A stretch of DNA of 9,111 bases from Pseudomonadota bacterium (GTDB lineage Bacteria; Myxococcota_A; Polyangia; Haliangiales; Haliangiaceae), in NCBI GenBank assembly GCA_023430775.1, contig JAEYYY010000069.1, positions 1 through 9,111 of the forward strand, written 5' to 3'. Both the position numbers and the translations under genes were made by a program. Positions 1 through 6,787 of the stretch are shown here, one piece after another. Each line of letters starts with the position of its first letter. Positions within the stretch are counted from its first letter, which is position 1. Under the pieces are notes generated by a model that saw only the letters and a program-made list of their open reading frames with translations, ran no database searches and was not told the origin of the DNA.

Positions 1-3000
1 GATCTCGCCACCGCGCTCGAGGTGCTCGGCGATCGTCGCCGGTGGTTCCTCGCGACCGGCAAAGAACCGCGACGCGAGCAGCCGGCCGACGCGAGCGTGG
101 CAATCGCGCTGCGCCAGCGCCGACAGCGAGTCGTAGACCACCTCGCGCAGCAGCCCGCGCGCGAACTGGACCTCGCCATCCGACGAGCTGGTCTCGGCGC
201 GCACCAGAAAGCCGCCGTGGATCAGCTCCTCGAGCTCGGTCTCGCGGGTCGCCAGCTCGCCGCTGGTCCGCGCCGCCGAGCGCTCCTCCTCGTCGCCGAC
301 CAGCTCCTCGAGCAACCGGATGCGCGCCGCACCGCCGAGCGTGGCCGCGTACTTGAGGATCGTGCGCGCGCCCTGCGACAGCCGCTCCATGCGCGCCAGC
401 ACGACATCGCGCGCGGACGCGGGGATGTCCGCGCCCGAATCGCCGGCATCGCGGACCGCCTGCGCCAGCTCCTCGACGAACAGCGGATTGCCGCCGCCGC
501 GCGCGAGCACGGCCGCGATGTTGTACGGCGTCGCGTGCTCGCCGAGGCGATCCGCGATCAGCGCGCGCAGCTCGCCGCCGACCAGGTCGTTGATCGCGAT
601 CACCGCGTCGACGTGCGGCGGCGTGAACCCCTCCGGTCGCGCGGTCAGCACCATCATCTCGGGGCCGCTCACCGGCACGGCCACCGCGTGGCGCAGCACC
701 TCGAGGCTCGCGCTGTCCGCCTGATGGAGATCCTCGATGATCGTCAGCAGCGGGCGATCGCGGCCTTCGCCATCCTCCCGGTGTCCCATCGCGCTGCGGA
801 ACGCGGCGAGCCCGGCCGAGATCCGCGGCCGCAGATCCGCCACCTCGGGCGCCCCCACCGACACGCCATCGCGCAGCTCCATCGCGTGATCGAGATCGGT
901 GGCGACCGCACGCGCCCGCGACGCCGGCAGCCCGCTGCGCGTCATCAGGTGGAGCAACCGATCGACGAGCTGGCGGCGCGCCTGGCGCCCGCGAGCCGGC
1001 GGCAGGCCGAGGGCCGCTTGATAGAGATCGATGACGAGCGCGAACGGTGCGAGCTTGCTCGCCGGTGATGCGGCGGTGCGGATCACGCGCGGCACGCTGC
1101 CGAGCCTTCCCGCCGTCCGCCGCGCCACCAGCTCCGAGATCAAGCGGCTCTTGCCGGTGCCCGCCGCGCCCTGCACGAGCACGACGAGCCGGCGATTCGC
1201 CGCGATCGCGCGCTGCATCCAGACGTCGAGCTCGGCGAGTTGCACGGTGCGACCGACGAACGCGCCCTCGTGCTCGAGGTGCGCGCGCTCGCGCTCCATC
1301 AAGCCGCGCGGGCCGACGACCTCGATGACGCGGCTGCGCCGGCCGATCCGCCGTGGGGCGGGCACCTCGCGGAGCGCGTACAGTCCGCTCGTGATCCGGC
1401 CGGCACCGCCGACGAACAGCGGCCGATCGGGCGTCGCTTCGCGGGCCAGCGCCTTGGCCTCGTCGATCGCCTCCTGCGGCACGTTGGCACCGTTGACATC
1501 GATCGCGGTCGACACGCCGGCGCGCGCACCGACGCGTAGCGCGATGCCGGTGTGACGATGCGAGCCGCGCGCGAGCGGCGCTGGGTCGACGTCGCTTGCA
1601 TCGCGCGCCATCGCACCGGCGTCGAGCGCCCAGCCCATCGCGACCGCGACGTCATCCTCGCCGGCGACCTCGAGACCGAACACCACGACCAGCGCGTCGT
1701 CGTCGAGGTTGGTCACCACGCCGCCGCGCTGATACGCGAGCTCGCCGAGTGACTGCGTGATCGGGCGCAGCTCGTCGCGCGAGGCGCCCGCCAGCATGCC
1801 CGCGACCACCACGGTGCGGCGGCGTCCGGAAGCGACATCCGCGATGCCGGCCACCATCGCCGGCAGATCGTCGTCGATCGCTTCCTGGTCCGGAGGCGCG
1901 ACCACCGGATCGTCGGGCACCGCGAGGTCGTCGTAGCTCGTGTTCTCCGGCTCGTGCCAGCGCTCGACGATCTCGCCGATGCCGAGCCCCTGATGCGTCG
2001 CATCCGGCGCGGCATCGTCGAGGTGCATCGACGACGAGCGCACCCCGATCTCCTCGAGCGACGGCCGCACGAACGGATCGGTCGACGGCGGCGAGACCGG
2101 CTCGGCGAGGTGCGCGACGCCCGAGAAGGTGTGCTGATCGGCCCACGGTTGCGGCTCCTCGCCGACCAGCGGCTCGCCACCCAGCGGCTCGGCGAGGTGA
2201 GCGATGCCCGAGAACGTCTGCTGCTCGACCCAGGGCTGCGCCGGATCGAGGAAGCGCTGCATGTTCGGAACGCTGACCGTCGGCTCGATGCCGCCGCCGA
2301 ATCGCGCGAGCTGCCCACTCGCGCCGGCATCGCCGGGGCCCTGGGCGTACGCGAACAGTGCCGGCGTGGTCTTGGTGATGTCGGGCCCCGGACCGACGGC
2401 GGGCTCGGAATCGGCGCGGCGCTGCGTTCGGGCCGGCACCGTCGGCGGTTCCTGGGCTGGCGCATCGTGCTGGAAGCCGGGCGTGCCCTCGCCGAAATCG
2501 CCGCGCACTACCGGCACGTTCGCGAGCACCGGATCGATCAGGCTCGCGGTGCGCGACGGCCGCACCGGCGGCGCCGGCGTCTTGACGCTGATGCTGCCGT
2601 CGGCGGCGCGCTGCGGCAGTTGCGTGGTGCTCGGGCGCGTGTCGAGCTCGGCGAGCCAGTGAGCGAGCATGCGAGCGCCGCCGGCCATCGCGGTGCGTGC
2701 GCAGGCCGTCGCCAGATCCGCAGCGCTGCCACGCCCCGTGGGCTCGCGCGTCAGCGCGGTCGCCACCGCGTCGACGATCTCGGCCGGCACCTGGGGGTTG
2801 ATCCGATCGATGCGCGGCGGATCGGTTCGCCGCACCGCCTCGAGGATCGCCTTGAGATCCGGACCGCGATACAGCGGCAAGCCGGTGAACAGCTCCCACG
2901 CGATGATGCCGAGCGCGAACACGTCGGCGGCGGCCGTCGGTGGTTCGCCGAGCGTCTGCTCGGGTGCCATGTAGCGCGGCTTGCCGCGCAGGCGCCGCCG

Positions 3001-3558
3001 CTCGAGTGCGGAGGCGAACGTCGCGCGCGCGATCCCGAAGTCGAGGATCTTGACGTAGCCGTCGGTCGACAGCATGACGTTCGACGGCGAGACGTCGCAG
3101 TGCACGATGTTCATCGCGCCGCCGTAGACGTCGGTCTTGCGATGCGCGTAATCGAGGCCGCTCGCGACCTCCGAGATGATGTACGCGGACACCGCGATCG
3201 GCGGCAGCGTGCTGCACGCCACCGCCTGCGAGGTCGCGGTGCGCAGATCCTTGCCCTCGATCAGCTCCATCGCGAGGTAGAGCTCGCCGTCGGCCTTGCC
3301 GAAGTCGAACACCTGGACGATGTTGCGGTGCGCCAGCTCGACCGCGATCCGCGCCTCGTCGATGAAGCTGCGGATGAACCGGCCCTCGCGCGCCGAGCTC
3401 GGCAGGATGCGCTTGAGCGCCTGGACCTTCTCGAACCCGGCGATCCCGATGGTCTTCACCTTGTAGACCTCGGCCATCCCACCCTGCGCGATCTTCTCGA
3501 GCACGTGGTACTTCCCGAAACGCTCGCGCAGCGCTTCCACCAATCCCGAGGGTATCAT
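1..3558 (-). CDS. Ser/Thr protein kinase fused to degenerate cyclase-like and AAA ATPase domains (C-terminus beyond window)
   Basis: The frame is open from an ATG at 3558 down to base 1, giving 1186 residues without a stop. Residues about 15-285 are a Hanks-type kinase: Gly loop IAQGGMAEV (23-31), Lys49 in VQALKRI, HCD catalytic loop (153-155), DFG (173-175), APE (198-200). Residues 300-575 are a Pro/Ala-rich linker with a 29-residue tandem repeat (441-498). Residues about 580-735 resemble a class III nucleotide cyclase domain that has lost key residues. From FVGR (767-770) follows an AAA ATPase: Walker A GAAGTGKS (797-804), Walker B IIEDLHQAD (940-948), then GGGNPLFVEEL (1021-1031). The architecture matches kinase/cyclase/ATPase fusions of myxobacteria and the TOMM-system type, which usually end in TPR-like repeats; that end is not seen here. 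It is probably a cytoplasmic signalling protein; its substrate is unknown. The ATG at 3558 fits where such kinases begin, but no clear Shine-Dalgarno precedes it; TTG 3543 or GTG 3540 are alternatives. Confidence 0.93.
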   Translation of the reverse strand, partial: MIPSGLVEALRERFGKYHVLEKIAQGGMAEVYKVKTIGIAGFEKVQALKRILPSSAREGRFIRSFIDEARIAVELAHRNIVQVFDFGKADGELYLAMELIEGKDLRTATSQAVACSTLPPIAVSAYIISEVASGLDYAHRKTDVYGGAMNIVHCDVSPSNVMLSTDGYVKILDFGIARATFASALERRRLRGKPRYMAPEQTLGEPPTAAADVFALGIIAWELFTGLPLYRGPDLKAILEAVRRTDPPRIDRINPQVPAEIVDAVATALTREPTGRGSAADLATACARTAMAGGARMLAHWLAELDTRPSTTQLPQRAADGSISVKTPAPPVRPSRTASLIDPVLANVPVVRGDFGEGTPGFQHDAPAQEPPTVPARTQRRADSEPAVGPGPDITKTTPALFAYAQGPGDAGASGQLARFGGGIEPTVSVPNMQRFLDPAQPWVEQQTFSGIAHLAEPLGGEPLVGEEPQPWADQHTFSGVAHLAEPVSPPSTDPFVRPSLEEIGVRSSSMHLDDAAPDATHQGLGIGEIVERWHEPENTSYDDLAVPDDPVVAPPDQEAIDDDLPAMVAGIADVASGRRRTVVVAGMLAGASRDELRPITQSLGELAYQRGGVVTNLDDDALVVVFGLEVAGEDDVAVAMGWALDAGAMARDASDVDPAPLARGSHRHTGIALRVGARAGVSTAIDVNGANVPQEAIDEAKALAREATPDRPLFVGGAGRITSGLYALREVPAPRRIGRRSRVIEVVGPRGLMERERAHLEHEGAFVGRTVQLAELDVWMQRAIAANRRLVVLVQGAAGTGKSRLISELVARRTAGRLGSVPRVIRTAASPASKLAPFALVIDLYQAALGLPPARGRQARRQLVDRLLHLMTRSGLPASRARAVATDLDHAMELRDGVSVGAPEVADLRPRISAGLAAFRSAMGHREDGEGRDRPLLTIIEDLHQADSASLEVLRHAVAVPVSGPEMMVLTARPEGFTPPHVDAVIAINDLVGGELRALIADRLGEHATPYNIAAVLARGGGNPLFVEELAQAVRDAGDSGADIPASARDVVLARMERLSQGARTILKYAATLGGAARIRLLEELVGDEEERSAARTSGELATRETELEELIHGGFLVRAETSSSDGEVQFARGLLREVVYDSLSALAQRDCHARVGRLLASRFFAGREEPPATIAEHLERGGEI
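2065..2238 (-). repeat. 29-codon tandem duplication in the kinase linker
   Basis: Two adjacent 29-residue units (441-469 and 470-498) share QPW-x-(D/E)-Q-x-TFSG-(I/V)-AHLAEP. At DNA level 2101-2153 and 2188-2240 match at 45 of 53 positions, offset by 87 bp, so the reading frame is kept. The unit lies in the Pro/Ala-rich spacer between the kinase and cyclase-like domains and could be a short linear binding motif present twice. The second half of the second unit has diverged. Confidence 0.8.
3548..3552 (+). promoter_or_regulatory. Candidate Shine-Dalgarno for rnc, inside the divergent kinase coding sequence
   Basis: GAGGG lies 11 nt before the GTG at 3564, within the first codons of the opposite-strand kinase. 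A TATCAT hexamer at 3553-3558 sits between it and the start; if that were a -10 box the transcript would begin at about the start codon and this SD would not be used. The two readings exclude each other. Confidence 0.4.
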
Positions 3559-3563
3559 GCGCC

Positions 3564-4322
3564 GTGGCCGAGCCTGACCATCTGGAACGCCTGGCGGCGC
3601 TCGAGGCCATCCTCGGGCACACGTTTCGCGATCGCGGGCTCCTCGAACAGGCGCTGCGTCACGCCAGTTACTGCAACGAGCAGAGCCGGCCACCCAAGGG
3701 CGGCGTCGACAAGCGCCTCGACGACAACCAGCGCCTCGAGTTCCTCGGCGACGCGGTGCTGTCGCTGACCGTCAGCCAGCGCTTGATGGCGCGGTTCCCC
3801 GATGCCCACGAAGGCGACCTCTCGGTGACCCGCGCGCAGGTGGTCTCCGAGGAGGGGCTGTCCGACGTGGCCAAGCAGCTCGGCTTCGGCGACTGGCTAC
3901 TCCTCGGCAAGGGCGAGGAGAAGTCGGGCGGCCGCACCAAGCCGAAGATCCTCGCCGATGCCTTCGAGGCGATCGTCGCCGCGGTCTATCTCGATGGCGG
4001 GTTCGAGGCGGCCAACGCCCTCGTCGAGCGCTTGCTGACCGGGCGGATCAACGCCGCCGAGATCAAGAACTTCTACGACTTCAAGACGCGCCTCCAGGAG
4101 ACCGCGCAGGCGCGCCTCAAGGCCACGCCGATCTACAAGGTCGTGCAGGAGCTCGGCCCCGATCACGACAAGCGGTTCGTCGTCGCGGTGACGATCGGCG
4201 AGGACGAGTGGGGACGCGCGGTCGGCAACTCGAAGAAGCAGGCGGAGCAGATGGCCGCCGCCGAGGCGCACTTCAAGCTCGAAGGCAGCGACGTCGGCCG
4301 CCCCGAGAAGAAGAAACGTTAG
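3564..4322 (+). CDS. rnc: Ribonuclease III
   Basis: 252 residues, starting at GTG 3564; there is no in-frame ATG before codon 76, so the GTG start is needed to include the N-terminal helices. The RNase III domain (about 8-160) carries the signature NQRLEFLGDAVL (55-66) with acidic residues E59 and D63, and the second acidic pair D132 and E135 in ADAFEAIVAA. A double-stranded RNA binding domain follows (about 171-240) with the conserved end SKKQAEQMAAAEA (223-235), then a short basic tail. All catalytic residues are present, so it should cleave double-stranded RNA in rRNA maturation and mRNA decay as a homodimer. It is slightly longer than the E. coli enzyme (226 aa) because of N- and C-terminal extensions. 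It is not next to lepB or era, the common partners; instead it lies between a divergent kinase and a convergent PfkB-like gene, so it is probably transcribed alone. Confidence 0.97.
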   Translation: MAEPDHLERLAALEAILGHTFRDRGLLEQALRHASYCNEQSRPPKGGVDKRLDDNQRLEFLGDAVLSLTVSQRLMARFPDAHEGDLSVTRAQVVSEEGLSDVAKQLGFGDWLLLGKGEEKSGGRTKPKILADAFEAIVAAVYLDGGFEAANALVERLLTGRINAAEIKNFYDFKTRLQETAQARLKATPIYKVVQELGPDHDKRFVVAVTIGEDEWGRAVGNSKKQAEQMAAAEAHFKLEGSDVGRPEKKKR

Positions 4323-5227
4323 CCGCGCCGGGTCCGGACCAGCGACAGCACGTCGTCGCGGTTCGGCATCGCGTTCCACGGGCCGAGCTCGCGCAGCGAC
4401 AGCGCCGCGGCGGCGGACGCGGTCTCGAGGATCTTGTTGAACGGCAGCCCCGAGAGCAGGCCGGCCGCGAAGGCGCCGTGGAACACCGAGCCGGCGCCGT
4501 GGGCATCGAGCACGTCGCTCGGGAACGCCGGACACCGCACGACCTGATCGCCGTGGCGACCGATCGCACCCTCGTTGCCGAGCGTGATCACGACGGCGCG
4601 CGGACCGAGCCGCAACAGCTCGTCGAGCGCATCGGCGAGCTCGCCGCGCGGTGCCAGCTCCGAGGCCTCGCGCTCCGAGGCGAGCAAGACGTCGGAGCTC
4701 GCGATCAGCTCGCTGGTGCCATCGCGCAGCTCGCTGACGTCGAAGATGACCGGCAGCTTCTCCTTCTTCGCCCACTCGGCGGCGCGCAGCTGCTCGGCGG
4801 GCTCGGTGCCATCGATCAGAAGTGCCGAGGCACCCGCGAGCGCGGTGGCCGGATCGAGCTGCACCGGCTCGCCGCGCTCGCCCGGATAGTGGGCGCGCAG
4901 CGTGCCATCACCGGCGACCATCACGATCTCGCACGCGGAGGTGCCGACCGCCCTCAGCAGCTCGGCATCGACCCCGGCATCGCGCAGCGCCGAGCGGGCC
5001 AGGTGGCCGAGCAGGTCGGCGCCGTGGAAGCCGGCCGCGCGGGCCCGGCACCCCAGGCGAAGAGCGGCACGAAGCGCCACCGCGATCCCGGGAGCCGGGG
5101 TGGTGGACAGCGCCGCGAGCTCGGCCGCGTGGGCGTGCGGACTGGGCAGGTTCGGCCCAAGCCCCGAGATCGCCACGCCGATCCGGCCGAGGCCTACCAC
5201 CAGGGGCGCATGCACAGCCGCCATCAT
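4319..5227 (-). CDS. PfkB/ribokinase-like protein, probable pseudokinase
   Basis: 302 residues with a ribokinase-like fold: an N-terminal VVGLGRIG strand, VVITLGNEGA (212-221), and the C-terminal PfkB signature region DAHGAGSVFHGAF (241-253), followed by helices ending in LSLRELG. The family signature is normally GAGD, where the Asp is the catalytic base; here it is Ser247 (codon 4487-4489). The NxxE motif reads SERE (184-187), so its Asn is also lost, and the usual N-terminal GG-x-x-x-N substrate motif reads TTPAPGIAVA. It may therefore bind a sugar or nucleotide without phosphorylating it; this is inference from motif loss. A GAGGAGG Shine-Dalgarno (5239-5245) lies 11 nt before ATG 5227; a second ATG is at 5224 and a GTG at 5215. 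The TAA stop overlaps the rnc stop on the other strand. The sigma operon diverges upstream. The substrate class cannot be assigned. Confidence 0.88.
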   Translation of the reverse strand: MMAAVHAPLVVGLGRIGVAISGLGPNLPSPHAHAAELAALSTTPAPGIAVALRAALRLGCRARAAGFHGADLLGHLARSALRDAGVDAELLRAVGTSACEIVMVAGDGTLRAHYPGERGEPVQLDPATALAGASALLIDGTEPAEQLRAAEWAKKEKLPVIFDVSELRDGTSELIASSDVLLASEREASELAPRGELADALDELLRLGPRAVVITLGNEGAIGRHGDQVVRCPAFPSDVLDAHGAGSVFHGAFAAGLLSGLPFNKILETASAAAALSLRELGPWNAMPNRDDVLSLVRTRRG

Positions 5228-5238
5228 ACACAGGCGAG

Positions 5239-5245
5239 CCTCCTC
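5239..5245 (-). promoter_or_regulatory. Shine-Dalgarno of the PfkB-like gene
   Basis: On the minus strand GAGGAGG lies 11 nt before ATG 5227. It supports a start at 5227 or 5224. A TATGAT hexamer at 5223-5228 on the same strand covers these ATG codons; if it were a -10 box, translation would have to begin at GTG 5215. Confidence 0.5.
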
Positions 5246-5252
5246 GTGGGGC

Positions 5253-5265
5253 GGGTTGCCAACCC
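5253..5265. promoter_or_regulatory. Perfect 13-bp palindrome in the divergent spacer (candidate operator)
   Basis: GGGTTG-C-CAACCC is a perfect odd-length palindrome between the PfkB-like start (5227) and the sigma operon promoter region. It shares the GGTTG/CAACC arms with the hairpin repeats at 7751-7860, although here only one base separates the arms, so it would act as a DNA site and not as an RNA hairpin. A regulatory role is inferred only from position and symmetry. Confidence 0.35.
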
Positions 5266-5297
5266 ATGAAAGCCGTTGGGGGATCGAGCGTTGGGAG

Positions 5298-5306
5298 TGC
5301 TAGGGT
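5298..5306 (+). promoter_or_regulatory. Candidate extended -10 promoter element of the sigma operon
   Basis: TGCTAGGGT fits the extended -10 form TG-n-TAnnnT, with the hexamer TAGGGT at 5301-5306. No good -35 lies 16-18 bp upstream; the nearest TTG-type box (5275-5280) is 20 bp away. If real, transcription would begin near 5312-5314, which rules out the upstream ATG at 5266 and favours GTG 5317 or a later start. Confidence 0.35.
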
Positions 5307-5316
5307 GCCCGACGTC

Positions 5317-6036
5317 GTGTCCAGCCGTGATTCAGGGTCGAGCGTCGGGCAACGGCTTTCCGGGGAGGGCGGTCAGAGCACCAACTCCGAAGCCCAGAAG
5401 CCCGTGACCGAGCTCGAATCCGCCACCGCCGCCCCGATCCTCGCGGACCCGCGTCCGCAGGTCGCGACGGTGCTGACGGACGATGCCCAGCTGATCGCGG
5501 CCTGCCGGCGCGGCGAGGCGCGCGCGATGGAGCGCCTCTATCACCAGTACAAGCGGCGCGTGTTCGGGATGGCGCACCGGATCGTCGGTGCGTCGGATGC
5601 CGAAGAGGTGGCGCAGGAAGTGTTCGTGCGCGTGTTCCGCGGCCTCGCCGCGTTCCGTGGCGACTCGGCCCTGTCGACCTGGATCTATCGGCTCACCGTC
5701 AACGCGTCGCTGACTCACCTGACCAAGCGCGGTCGCCGAAAAGAAGTCGGCGACGATGGCCTCACCGAGCTGCCGGCTCCCCCGACAGCCGAGCGCGACT
5801 CCGCGCTCGCCGCCCGCATCGAAGCTGCCCTCGAGCAGCTCCCCGCGGGCTACCGAGCGATTCTCGTACTGCACGACGTCGAGGGACTCTCGCACGAGGA
5901 ATGCTCGGCGATCCTCGAGTGTCGAGTCGGCACGTGCAAGTCGCAGCTCCACAAGGCACGTGCGAAGATGCGCGAGCTCCTCGGCGCGGGGATCGCCGAG
6001 CGGTTCGCGAAGGGAAACCCATCCGATGACGTGTGA
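5317..6036 (+). CDS. ECF-type RNA polymerase sigma factor
   Basis: With the GTG at 5317 the product has 239 residues. Sigma region 2 spans about 53-140, including DAEEVAQEVFVRVF (94-107) and STWIYRLTVNASL (120-132), and sigma region 4 spans about 163-222 with the helix-turn-helix at 190-213. Regions 1 and 3 are absent, as expected for an ECF factor. The frame is open far upstream, so the start is uncertain: ATG 5266, GTG 5317, GTG 5404 and GTG 5470 are all in frame. Codons between 5266 and 5316 (GTT, AGT, GCT, AGG, GGA) are unlike the rest, and a promoter-like TAGGGT lies there, so 5317 or 5404 is preferred. The last 11 nt overlap the anti-sigma gene. Region 4 has three cysteines (C195, C202, C207) where most relatives have aliphatic or Gly residues. 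It should direct RNA polymerase to a stress regulon and probably its own operon. Confidence 0.92.
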   Translation: MSSRDSGSSVGQRLSGEGGQSTNSEAQKPVTELESATAAPILADPRPQVATVLTDDAQLIAACRRGEARAMERLYHQYKRRVFGMAHRIVGASDAEEVAQEVFVRVFRGLAAFRGDSALSTWIYRLTVNASLTHLTKRGRRKEVGDDGLTELPAPPTAERDSALAARIEAALEQLPAGYRAILVLHDVEGLSHEECSAILECRVGTCKSQLHKARAKMRELLGAGIAERFAKGNPSDDV

Positions 6037-6787
6037 GCGCATTCGCGCCCAGTTGACCAGCTACCTCGACGGCGAGCTCGGAGACGCCGGCACGGTGGTG
6101 CGCGGTCACTTGCGAACCTGCGACGCGTGTCGAGCGATCGCCGCCGACGAGGCGGTGCTCCGCGATGGCCTGCGCTCGCTGCCTCCCCTCGATCCACCCA
6201 GTTCGCTGTGGGCCGGCGTGCAAGCGCGCCTCGCCGAGGAAGAGGTCGCCGACAGCAAGCGCCCCGCGTGGCGGCGAGCGCTCACCCGCTGGCAGCGGTT
6301 CGTGCCGCAGCCGCGCGTCGCGATCGCCGGTGCGCTGGTCGCGGCCGCCGCGATCGGCGTCATCTACTGGAAGACGCGCACGGTCGACGAAGCGCCGGCG
6401 ATCGTCGACAACACCGGCCCCAAGGTCATCCCGCCGCAGCAGTTCGCGCCGCAGCACGACGTCGCCAAGCAAGCACCGCCGGTGCGCCCGAACTGCACCA
6501 CGGTGGCCGAGGCATCCGACGTCACCGACGATCTCCAGCTCGACGGCAAGCGCACCGAGGCCGCGTACGACTGCGCGATCCAGGAGCTGCTCGCCGAGGC
6601 CGCCCACGTCCGGACCGAGTGGACCGACGTCCAGCGCTCGGCGTTCGACGACAGGGTCAAGGCGATGCGCGAGTCGCTGGCGAAGGCCGGCGACGGCAAG
6701 CCCAGGCAGCGCGCCGCGCGCGCGATGATCGCGTACCTCCAGGGCGCGGTCGCGCGCGATCAGGTGCTGATCGCGGGGGTGCCATGA
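6026..6787 (+). CDS. Zinc-finger (zf-HC2) transmembrane anti-sigma factor
   Basis: 253 residues. The N-terminus has the anti-sigma zinc motif H28-x3-C32-x2-C35 together with Cys3 and the typical YLDGEL segment (13-18). A single hydrophobic span at about 98-115 (VAIAGALVAAAAIGVIYW) is preceded by basic residues, which places the zinc domain in the cytoplasm and the C-terminal part, about 118-253, outside the membrane. That part begins with a Pro-rich stretch and contains two cysteines (C157, C183) followed by Ala-rich helical sequence; I do not recognise a family for it. The ATG at 6026 overlaps the sigma gene by 11 nt and has AAGGGA (6010-6015) 10 nt upstream, so translation is probably coupled and the two proteins made in matched amounts. 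It should bind and silence the upstream sigma factor until a signal releases it. Its own stop overlaps the next start (ATGA). Confidence 0.92.
   Translation: MTCERIRAQLTSYLDGELGDAGTVVRGHLRTCDACRAIAADEAVLRDGLRSLPPLDPPSSLWAGVQARLAEEEVADSKRPAWRRALTRWQRFVPQPRVAIAGALVAAAAIGVIYWKTRTVDEAPAIVDNTGPKVIPPQQFAPQHDVAKQAPPVRPNCTTVAEASDVTDDLQLDGKRTEAAYDCAIQELLAEAAHVRTEWTDVQRSAFDDRVKAMRESLAKAGDGKPRQRAARAMIAYLQGAVARDQVLIAGVP

Noticed and set aside
22..1068. Plus-strand open frame of 348 codons
   Set aside because: It is antisense to the ATPase part of the kinase; its translation is an Arg/Ala/His-rich sequence without motifs, typical of high-GC antisense frames, while the minus frame has Walker and NPLFVEEL motifs.
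1652..3622. Minus-strand open frame of 656 codons
   Set aside because: It is a shifted register of the kinase gene; its translation is a low-complexity Arg/Ala/Gly sequence, whereas the register beginning at 3558 carries all kinase motifs without a stop.
1954..3768. Plus-strand open frame of 604 codons
   Set aside because: It is antisense to the kinase domain and linker and runs into rnc in another frame; the composition is Arg-rich and no domain is visible.
4208..5269. Plus-strand open frame of 353 codons
   Set aside because: It is antisense to the PfkB-like gene and overlaps rnc out of frame; the minus strand has the ribokinase fold and a Shine-Dalgarno.
5266..5316. ATG 5266 as the start of the sigma factor
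   Set aside because: The codons that follow are unlike the gene body and contain the promoter-like TGCTAGGGT; kept only as an alternative start.
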